This document shows, in pieces, positions 55,138-64,000 of a DNA stretch of 64,000 nucleotides. This DNA is from Arcuatula senhousia. Lineage: Eukaryota; Mollusca; Bivalvia; Mytilida; Mytilidae. The notes beneath the pieces are model-generated. The model was given only the letters and a program-made list of their open reading frames with translations, searched no databases and had not been told where the DNA came from. The stretch's first letter is position 1. Each line of letters starts with the position of its first letter. The stretch spans positions 14,563,001 to 14,627,000 of the forward strand of contig OZ020309.1 in NCBI GenBank assembly GCA_963971305.1, read 5' to 3'. The translations under genes were made by a program, and so were the position numbers.

Positions 55138-56094
55138 TGCAAATTAATACCAGTATTAAACAAGCAACATTCTGTCCTATATCCTTAGTCTGAACTCTAG
55201 CAACAACAAAATTAACTAAATAACTCACATACAATATATAACCGGGTGTAAAAAACACACATATACACAATTTAGTATGAATATATACAGTATGACAAAT
55301 TGCACATGCTGTGGACCTTCTCAGAAGGTGATTTTAACAAACTTTTTCATTCATCTATAAATTTCGGTTTGGTCATGATTTCATTGATGATATAAAATAT
55401 TATGTAGCTTGCTATATAAATCTATTAAAAACTAATATCTTTCAATTATAAACAAAACCATAAACGCAATCATAAGTATCTTTGAGATTCTAAACCTTGT
55501 GCAAAAACATCAACAAAAAGCTAACAGTTACACAATATTTTACCTTATGTATGTAAAATATTTCTTTCTACAACACATATGATAAAATAACATAACAAGG
55601 GCTGTGTTTTGCCCCTTTTCTCCCCAAGCATTCATAAATACATTTTATTGAAGCATAGTCTTTGGGATATAAGTTTTATTTAGATATAATCTTTATATTC
55701 ACCTGGTATTGAGTGATTACATGGATTTACTTCATTTTTACACTTTTTTTCAAATTAAAGTCAAAATTTACTAATTTAACACAGTTTTGGCTGAGATGAT
55801 GATGATCTTTATTGACTTCAATGTGACAGACAAATATGATTAGTTCTTTCAATATTTTTATATTTACCCTTTTCAATGACATGTATAGAAGAGCTTAATC
55901 TTAATTGACTTAATTGACTAAAATCTGATCCTTTATTTTTAGCTTCACATATATCAATGTAGGAAGGTATTGTTGAGGGAATAAAAACTTGACAAAAGAA
56001 GAATCATTTTTCAAATGAAGTGAGTGAGATGTGTAAATCTCGCTTGAAATGATTTTTCAATCAAAGATCAATTTTATATATATTTGAAAATATT
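55138..56094. other. unannotated AT-rich sequence
   Basis: No gene or repeat recognised. Confidence 0.5.
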
Positions 56095-56362
56095 GTGTGT
56101 GTGTGTTGGTGTTTTAATGCCTTTCATTGACACACCTGGGCCATGTAGGGTGGTCAATTTTAATGGTGGAGGAAACCGGAGTACCCGGAGGAATCCAGCC
56201 ACCTTGGGCAGGTAACTGACAAACCTAATCACATACAGTTGGGGAAGTCCCTTTTTTGTTAAATACAAACGGGACTCAAACACCAGTTGAGAGGTGATCA
56301 GCTAGTGATCAATAGTGTGGTATTTAAACCAGCGCCTAAGACCACTCGACCACCCAGGCCCC
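56095..56362 (-). mobile_element. tRNA-derived SINE, second family
   Basis: On the minus strand it begins near 56362 with GGTGGTCGAGTGGTCTTAGG (box A, tRNA-Leu/Ser-like) and TTTGAGTCCC (box B relic), passes through GGGTACTCCGGTTTCCTCC, and ends in GGCATTAAAACACCAACACAC with a (CA)n tail. Different from the 16.2-kb SINE. Confidence 0.75.
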
Positions 56363-57281
56363 CATGAAAATATTAAGACCTTGATTAAGGTGACAAAACT
56401 CCAAAGTATTGAGTAAGTTTTTGTCTTGTATCAGCCAAGCATTTTCATTTTTATTTTGTTCTAATAAATCATGAACCAACATATTTGGGTAACTTATAAT
56501 GTGGTTTAAAAATTTAGTATACATGTACTTAGCCTAATTTTGATGTGAAGGGATGTTTGATGGGTTTTTGCTAGACAAGCAATATTTGTAGTTTTATTTT
56601 GGACACCTAATTTTTTTTTAATGAATTTAAAAATGTAAGTGTTCATATAGATCAGAGTTATTGTATGTTTTTTTTTATTACCAAAGACCTCACTTCTAAA
56701 CAAACAGGATTATAGCAAGCACAGCTCATAGCAGGCATAAAGTGCCAGTGAAAGTGGAGAGCTCTACAACATGATCCCACAAAAATTTGCCTATAATGCT
56801 GATAAAAAAAATTAATGGTTTGGTGTGCAATTCAAGTTAACAGTACCGGCATGAATTCTTGATAATACGCCTTCTAAAAATAAATCATGTGTTTTAAAAT
56901 GGAGGAAATTTTAAAATATTAATGAAGCAAATATTTACTAGCAACATAATTTATATGCATTTTTCATTTATTTATGTACATTGCATTTCAATGAAGTAAA
57001 CATGGTCAACATCATTATTCAAAATTTGAAAGTCACCATTTTCAGAATCAACATCTAGTTTACAGCATCATTTGCCAAAATAAAATTTTGAGTTTTTGAA
57101 AAAAGTTCCAATGTTGTAATCATTATCCAATTTAAACATTTCTTGTTTGTTTTTTTTTTCTAGTTCTAATGAAACATTCTGTGCCCGCCAGGCTAGGCAA
57201 TGTCTAAGTCTGTATCACATAGTATTTCTAATACATTGCATGAATTGTCTAATGATATGACTTTCTGTCTTTAACCATTAA
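56363..57281. other. unannotated, with a diverged hairpin-head repeat
   Basis: 56711-56810 is a diverged copy of 59491-59590 (TATAGCAAGCACAGCTC...GTGGAGAGCTCTAC). Otherwise nothing recognised. Confidence 0.5.
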
Positions 57282-57951
57282 GGTAGTACTCCACAATTAG
57301 GATTTTTTCACAGTATTGTTTTCGTATGTGGCCCCTGTGAACTTTTTTGTTAAATGAAAATATTGATTCATTTTGGTCTTAAAATAAGAACAATAAAAAA
57401 TCTGGGCCCGTTATATAAAAATTACGATCCACGGTTATTGTTTTAAACAATAATAACGAAAAAATCAATCCAAATGCTCATAAAGCGTCGCTTCCGGCTT
57501 GGCATGGTGACCAGCGGATTGGCTTGAATTTAAATGTGCTATATTTGGATTTTTAATTTTGAACAATTTTAGCGGAAAAAAGAGCCGAAGTCGGATAGGT
57601 TTATTTGGCCTTAAAAGAAAGGACTGTTCTCCGGCTTTCATTTCATACATGTTACGTTTCACCTGAACCGAAAGCTCGATTGCTGGCAACGTTCAAAAAA
57701 AGGACAAAACCCCGATTTTTGCGTATTTTTGACCCCAATTTTTTAACATATGTTAAGAGTTGCTAGGGGCAACGAGTACAACAAAGAAACCAAATACGGC
57801 ACTAAACACGACTAAACATGTCCGGAGTTTGATACACCACCTAGTTTGAAGAGCAAATAGCAGTTTAAGCGATTGCAAGAACGCGGGACAAAATAGTCAA
57901 CGCCAAGCACATGCAAAAAAGAGCAAAATAAATTAATTATGGAGTACTACC
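57282..57951. mobile_element. 670-bp inverted-terminal element, copy 1
   Basis: Begins GGTAGTACTCCACAATTA and ends TAATTATGGAGTACTACC. The 74-codon minus-strand frame inside has no known motif. No transposase. Target duplication is not clear. Confidence 0.85.
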
Positions 57952-58676
57952 ATATGCCATTATTCTCATTAAAAATTTAAGACTATATCTTGATTTTAGT
58001 CCTTGGTTTAATTGTTGAAAATAAAGCTAATACATTTTAGAATAACTTGTTTCAAAAAATTTTGGAAAAATATCCGTTATTAAGCATAAATGCCCATAGC
58101 AACCAAACATGCTTATTTTTGAAAATATCGTCAATAACGTTATATTCTGTACAGCTGGTTTTGCTGTATGAAACGCTAACACCGTCAATAATTTCCCCGG
58201 AAGAAATAAAAATTACACAATATAGTATATTTCCCCGTGTGTTAATCATAAAATTGGAATTTTTAGTCGTCTTGAATAGAAACACAAGGCATTATAGCCC
58301 GCTATGCAAATTTTCAGCAAATTTTGAAGATGTGTTTCCATGGACGCCATTATTGTAGATTTTTTCACAGAAATCTTCCAAATTTTCACAAATATGTTTG
58401 AAATATGCTAGAAAATGACTTAAGCATGACAGGATACCAATTTTGTTACGATAATACAAAATTTGGTTCAAAACAAACGGGGAAAGAATCTACCGTTAAA
58501 GCTGAAAAATATCCAAAAATGAGCTTGATATGAAAAGGGCTTCCATCTTTGAGCGTGTGTAACTATGCAAAAACATGAAAAAAAATCATAATATCCGGTA
58601 TTCCTCAATTCGTTACATACTCAAGAAGAGAAAAATGCAACTCATGTTAAATTTTCAAAAAATGCAAAAGCATTAT
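57952..58676. other. 725-bp spacer between the twin elements
   Basis: No gene recognised. Both-strand open frames at 58047-58358 have no family resemblance I can support. Confidence 0.5.
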
Positions 58677-59346
58677 GGTAGTACTCCACAATTAGGATTT
58701 TTTCACAGTATTGTTTTCGTATGTGGCCCCTGTGAACTTTTTTGTTAAATGAAAATATTGATTCATTTTGGTCTTAAAATAAGAACAATAAAAAATCTGG
58801 GCCCGTTATATAAAAATTACGATCCACGGTTATTGTTTTAAACAATAATAACGAAAAAATCAATCCAAATGCTCATAAAGCGTCGCTTCCGGCTTGGCAT
58901 GGTGACCAGCGGATTGGCTTGAATTTAAATGTGCTATATTTGGATTTTTAATTTTGAACAATTTTAGCGGAAAAAAGAGCCGAAGTCGGATAGGTTTATT
59001 TGGCCTTAAAAGAAAGGACTGTTCTCCGGCTTTCATTTCATACATGTTACGTTTCACCTGAACCGAAAGCTCGATTGCTGGCAACGTTCAAAAAAAGGAC
59101 AAAACCCCGATTTTTGCGTATTTTTGACCCCAATTTTTTAACATATGTTAAGAGTTGCTAGGGGCAACGAGTACAACAAAGAAACCAAATACGGCACTAA
59201 ACACGACTAAACATGTCCGGAGTTTGATACACCACCTAGTTTGAAGAGCAAATAGCAGTTTAAGCGATTGCAAGAACGCGGGACAAAATAGTCAACGCCA
59301 AGCACATGCAAAAAAGAGCAAAATAAATTAATTATGGAGTACTACC
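58677..59346. mobile_element. 670-bp inverted-terminal element, copy 2
   Basis: Same length and orientation as copy 1, offset 1,395, and identical wherever compared. The flanking bases differ from those of copy 1. Confidence 0.85.
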
Positions 59347-59490
59347 TAAATGAATTTTGGATGATTTAGATTACCATTAATTTATGGTGATTCCCAAATA
59401 ACAGTATGATTTGACTGTTCCAAGGGTTTTCAAGTTTTAAAATGATTTGAACCATTTGAATATCATATTTTATATTCTTTTATTTGATTT
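59347..59490. other. short intervening sequence
   Basis: AT-rich, nothing recognised. Confidence 0.4.
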
Positions 59491-59600
59491 ATAGCGAGCA
59501 TAGCTCGCAAGCGGGCACGAAGTGCCCGCTCGAGCGGAGAGCTCTACGGTATTTGTTTCCGCGAGAAATTTGCTAATGCTGATTTAGATTTTTTATGGTC
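59491..59600. repeat. double-hairpin repeat head
   Basis: GCGAGCATAGCTCGC, then AGCGGGCACGAAGTGCCCGCT, then GAGCGGAGAGCTCT: three consecutive palindromes. A diverged copy lies at 56711. Confidence 0.75.
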
Positions 59601-60975
59601 CGGAAAGGATTATTATTTTTACAGGGCCGGAGTGAATGTTAAAATAATTTATAAGAAAAGAAATAATGCTTAAAAAAATTATAAATTGCGCTTTTTACAA
59701 GAAAATAATATTCTTAAAATAATAAATAAACATAAGCTGCTCGTTTCGTCTTGGTTATATGCACGTACGAAACTAACATGTCTCGAAGCTTAATCGCCCC
59801 ATACCATCTCGCCCCAAAATAAGCAAATGAAAATATTGGAAATTAAATGACAGCGATAGCCCTGAATGTCGACATTTAGAACAAAAAACGTAGTCCCTTT
59901 TAGCTATGCTCGCATTTAGGCAATGCCTACTCCATATTATTCCAATACAAGAGATCTGTGAACCAATGCTCACAACTATGCAATGTGTTAAATATAAAGT
60001 TTTCAGCAAACAGGAAGTATATGTTTGGTGGATTCAAAAATGTATCCCACAAATCAAGCTTGTTACCAACAAGTAATTCAGTGAAACTGTTACTAAGTCT
60101 CCGAAATGAAGTTTCCAAATTATGACTCCCATGGGATCCTCTCAGACCTCCCTAATGTACTAACTGCTTCATCTTATCATAAGGATTAATACTATATAGG
60201 GTTATAGGGTGGGGATCTCAAAAGTTTTAAAGATATTAAGTATTTTGTCATATGAGAGGGTGGGGCATGACCTCTCAGACCCTCCTATGGTACCAAATGA
60301 TTTATCTTATTATTAGGAATACTAATTTATATGGTTGATAGGGTGGGGATCTCAATGGTTTTCAAGATATTAAGTACATGTTTGTATTTGTCATTTGAGG
60401 TGTGGGGCATGACCCTTCTATGGTACCAAATGATTTGTTTTACAATAAGGACTAAGAATACATATATCAATGGTTTTTGACTTATTAAAACATATCTTTT
60501 TTTTGGAATTTGGAGGAGTGTGGCATAGCCCCTGGGTGCCTTTCCCTTCAAAAGTTAGGACCCACAACTCATAGTGTTCTATCATTGTGCAAAATATGAA
60601 CAAAATCTGTCAAATATAAAGTACAAAAGTGGCCAGCAGGACAGAACTATGGAACCACAGAACCTCGGAACTACAGACAGACACAGGTTAAACAGTATAT
60701 CCCCTCTTCTTTGAAGCGTAGGTATAAATATGTCAAAAGACATAATGCCCCATCTCACAACATTTTGGACAGACAGACAAACAAATTGGAAGACCCAAAC
60801 ACTATATGCCCCCTACTTTCATAGATTGGCATAAAAAATATATCAAAGGTTTAAAAATAAAAACAGATGCTTAAGCTATTTTCTAAATAAGAACATTACA
60901 AGTCATATCAACATTACATTATATAACTGAAATCTTCACAAAGGCATTGTGATTTACTAGCTTGTAAATACTGGA
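59601..60975. repeat. repeat-derived sequence
   Basis: 60185-60550 holds about three diverged units (GGGTGGGGATCTCAA, GGGGCATGACC). 60690-60730 ends in CTTCTTTGAAGCGTAGGTATAA, like the hairpin end at 48240. No gene. Confidence 0.55.
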
Positions 60976-61093
60976 TCAGCATGAGAGAGGGAAACCTGAT
61001 GATTTTTTCAAGTGGCTTGTATGGTCCATGGGTTCTAAGTCAAATCCTTTAGCTCGCATCATCATCATAAGGTCTCTGTCTTCTTCTCGCTCC
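60976..61093 (-). CDS. candidate terminal exon of a host gene
   Basis: On the minus strand a plausible splice acceptor (TTTTTATTGAAG) is followed by 39 in-frame codons rich in charged residues ('EREEDRDLMMMMRAKGFDLE', then a His/Ser/Lys-rich end 'LKKSSGFPLSC') and a TGA at 60978-60976. An in-frame stop lies just upstream of the acceptor, as expected if coding begins there. GC content is higher than the surroundings. I do not recognise the protein. No upstream exon or clear poly(A) signal was found, so this may be chance. Confidence 0.35.
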
Positions 61094-61439
61094 CTTCAAT
61101 AAAAATCAACACTTTACAAAAAAGAGCAAAATGGAAATTCCCCCAAAATGGTCACAATAAGTTCAAATACATAATTTCTTATACTATGTATTTGAAAAAA
61201 ACAACCTTTTATTAAACTGTATATTGTTTTGAATTTAAATTTCTTATTAACACAAGACTTAAACTCAAATAAGTACATCAAATTGTTCTGATAAGCATTT
61301 CTTGCTAAATACCAAGAGAGGCAGGCGATGGATTGGTCAAGCAGACTCAATCAACCCTTACATTCAAATCTAACAGTCAAAATATTGATCCCTAACAAAA
61401 ATGAGGGAAGGGGAGTGTCACAAATTTATTCCTTAATTT
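61094..61439. other. unannotated sequence
   Basis: If the exon at 60976-61093 is real this would be intron. No other signal seen. Confidence 0.4.
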
Positions 61440-61980
61440 TGTAAATTCACTATTTGACAAGAAATAGTTAGCAAATTTGAAATCGGACAATAAATAAAAA
61501 AGTTTTGATTTTGGCCCTTTTAGGCCACTATTTTGTTACATAAAAAAGGGTTCGCTGCAATAGCAAATCCTTCATTTTGTATTGACTACTTGACAAATTT
61601 AACATGCAATTTTTTTTCTTTCAAAATCTGACCAGAAATAAAAGTTTTTTTTTTACCCCTTTTTAATAAAAGAATAAAGAAAGGACCCCCAAAATCTATT
61701 CCATTCATCCTTTTGTGGTATGAAACATTATTGTAGAATTTCACAGCATTTGGTAAACCAGAACAAAAGTTATTGTGGGAACAGACAAAAAAGTAGCATT
61801 TTTGGCCCCTTATTTCTGATTGAAAAATGGGGCGACCCCCAAAATCAGTCCCATCCGTCCTTTTATGGTAAAGAACATCATTGTCAAATTTCATAGCAAT
61901 CGGATAACTAGAACTTAAGTTATTGTGGGAACACTAAAGTTAACGGACACTGCAGACGCAGACGACAGCATCATACCATT
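61440..61980. repeat. tandem units of ~165 bp
   Basis: About three units with CCCCCAAAATC, TCATCCTTTTGTGG/TCCTTTTATGG and AGTTATTGTGGGAAC (about 61763, 61922). Ends near a CAGACGCAGACGACAG tract. The minus-strand frame at 61586-61894 is a reading of the repeat. Confidence 0.7.
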
Positions 61981-63059
61981 ATACATATCAACAATTTTTT
62001 TGCAGTCGGATAAAAATCCACAAAATGCATATCACCACCCATAGAACTTTGTACAAAGAACCTGGTTTGCTATGTACCATACAGTACCTGGCCAAAAGTG
62101 TATGCACATGTATATTAATGGTGATGTCATATAGAACATTTCTTTGCTGTGGCCATACCAAAGCCATGATCTCAATGTAATAGAAAATGTCAAAAGTAAA
62201 ATGCCGTGTTTCATGCCACTTACATGATCAAAATTAAACAAGATTTGATCCATCTGCATTAGACTTCAAGTACATTATATATTCAGAGTTAATTTAGAAG
62301 CTTACATAAAATTAGAATTGTAATTAGGGCAAGAGGTCAAATGACAAAATACTGGCTTTTCAAGGTAAGCTTTAACTATATATAAGTCATATTAGAAAAA
62401 TGTTGTTTTCCGTACATAAAAAAACAATTAACATTTCAATGATGTCACCATTGTGAGTCAACACTTTTGGCCAATCAAGTACTTGCAATTGGCCCTTAAT
62501 TTAATAAAAATCTGTCAAAGTCAAAAATGGCCGGATTTTGTTAAACGGAAGTTGGTAAGTGACAGACCATAAATCAAGTCCCATAGGAGACCCCACCACA
62601 ATGCCCTATACCAAATATCTAGTGGCTGTGATTAGTTACTGAGAAAAGTTTTACACAAATTTCTTCCCCGCCTGCCCACCGCCGCCCAACATTCACTATT
62701 TTATAACCCGGATTTTTCACTCTGTGAAATCCAGCCAAAAATTTAAAACTCATTTTACTTAAACAGTTTTTGGCCAGGAGTAATTTAAAATTTTTATTTT
62801 TCAAATATTCATATCCCTTTTTGATATTGCATAATGTCATAAATGCTGACTTTCTAATGCTGTCACAAAAAAATCCTATTTCTAGAGGAAATTGATGAAA
62901 ATCATAAAAATTCACAAGTTTTAGTGTAGTAATTGGAGGATATATAGGAGGTGCCACCAACATTTTTTTTCTTCTTAAATTATATAGTGTATTTAATAAA
63001 ATTAGATAGAACAAGAATATGTCCAAAAGACATAATGCCCCATCTTGCAACATTTATTT
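61981..63059. other. unannotated sequence
   Basis: No gene with recognisable motifs. The minus-strand 144-codon frame (62619-63053) has no domain and lies in repeat-like DNA. Confidence 0.45.
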
Positions 63060-63665
63060 TTTTCAACAATCACTAAAGCATCGACAACATGGTTGCTATT
63101 AAGGCACTTGTCAGTCAATAGGAATGGGCTTTAACTTAATCATTCTTCTATAAGTGGTCATTCATGTGGAAAATATAGGTCACAGCCATCATCCGAAGCA
63201 TGCATTGTGCTTAGCATCACAAGGTGCACCTACCATAACACTGTAGTAGATGTGGCACATGTCAGTAAGTGGGAATGGACTTAAACAACTCTTCTATAAG
63301 TGGTCATTCATGCAGAAAATATAGGTCACAGCCAGCATCCAAAGCATGCATTGTGCTTAGCATCACTAGGTGCACATACCATACCAATATGGTTGATGTA
63401 GCACTTAGTTAGAGGGAATAGACTTTAACCATTTTTCTGTACATGATCATTCATGTGGAAAATATAGGTCTAATTTAGCATCCGAAGCATGCAATGTGCT
63501 TATCATCACTATATGCACCTACCATACCAATATGATTGATATGGCATTTGTCAGTAAGTGGGAATTTGGAAAAATGGGATTTGGGACAGACAGACGAACG
63601 TACGAACAGACGGACAAACGGACGAATGGACCTGAACACTATATGCCCTTCTACTTTCTTAGATT
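63060..63665. mobile_element. tandem-repeat element, ~145-bp units
   Basis: GCATGCATTGTGCTTAGCATC-type anchors at 63198, 63344 and 63487; a GAACAGACGGACAAACGGAC-type tract at 63588-63640. Related to 47050-47340. Confidence 0.7.
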
Positions 63666-64000
63666 GGGCATAAAAATTTGTGGGCGACAGGTGGCAGCAA
63701 CTCTTTAAGTGTAAATAAAAAGCTATGTCGATCGCAGCATGATATGACCCCAACAAATTGAACCCTGTACATTGGAGGTCTATTGCTTTGGTCACATGCA
63801 GTCCGTGGTGGACTCACAAAGCTTTTTGACACATGCATCATGTGGTGGACATTAAAATACAGTAAGAGATATTGCAAATCTGATTGAAAATGCAGGCAGG
63901 GATTTTCACAAGGATTCCACTGAAAAAAGGATTTTGAAAATCGGACCACAAATTAAAAAGTTGATTTTTTGGGCTTGGTCTGTCTTTAGCCCCCCTGTAG
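63666..64000. other. unannotated sequence at window end
   Basis: No gene seen. The last 80 bp resemble the start of another 61.4-kb-type unit (GGATTTTGAAAATCGGACCA). Confidence 0.4.

Noticed and set aside
57465..57689. 74-codon ORF repeated at 58860-59084
   Set aside because: The repetition comes from two copies of a 670-bp inverted-terminal element, not a conserved gene; no motif.
62619..63053. 144-codon minus-strand ORF as a gene
   Set aside because: No domain, initiation context or splice evidence; it lies in repeat-like AT-rich sequence.

Overview
The window looks like repeat-dense, AT-rich nuclear DNA from a bivalve mollusc, most likely a mussel (Mytilus-like). The grounds are the mix of hammerhead-ribozyme retrozymes, tRNA-derived SINEs, bivalve-type tandem-repeat elements with (GGAC)n-like tracts, a Ty3-like LTR retrotransposon, a Penelope-like element (PLE) and LINE remnants. 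The species is inferred; no host gene names it. The only possible host coding sequence I see is one short terminal-exon candidate on the minus strand (60976-61093). Almost everything else is transposable element or tandem repeat.

Layout. 1-390: nothing recognised. 391-6430: two head-to-tail 3,020-bp copies, identical wherever I compared them. Each holds the C-terminal end of a LINE ORF, an array of 2.3 retrozyme units of 358 bp with minus-strand hammerhead ribozymes, and the LINE 3' end with a microsatellite tail. The duplication ends inside the next element's LTR. 6351-16065: a nearly complete Ty3/Metaviridae-type LTR retrotransposon: LTR, tRNA-His-type primer site, gag, protease-RT-RNase H, integrase, an env-like membrane protein ORF, an unusual 3' region and the second LTR. 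The 3' region repeats a 10-mer that is the exact reverse complement of the 3' part of the primer-binding site. 16.2-19.5 kb: a SINE, a fold-back and a 168-bp tandem-repeat element. 19.8-22.06 kb: a broken LINE reverse transcriptase with a retrozyme monomer in its 3' region. 22-31 kb: several non-autonomous elements, one with its empty target preserved in an adjacent duplicate. 31.4-32.66 kb: a 5'-truncated PLE (end of RT plus GIY-YIG nuclease) followed by a second, different hammerhead-like motif.

32.9-39.86 kb: a 6.9-kb inverted-repeat structure with arms of about 0.7 kb around some 25 copies of a ~188-bp satellite, with two smaller transposons nested in it. 42.5-44.9 kb: a decayed LTR element with a tRNA-Leu primer site and a retrozyme fragment. 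45-55 kb: a succession of elements made of ~145-170-bp tandem units, one carrying a regular array of AGGTCA nuclear-receptor half-sites. 55-64 kb: a second SINE, a pair of 670-bp inverted-terminal elements, the candidate host exon and further tandem repeats.

What fits together: two ribozyme-bearing element types and three kinds of reverse transcriptase (Ty3, LINE, PLE) lie side by side, and both larger retrozyme copies sit in the 3' ends of LINEs. All calls come from reading the sequence; no database search or folding program was run, and boundaries marked approximate could move by tens of bases.
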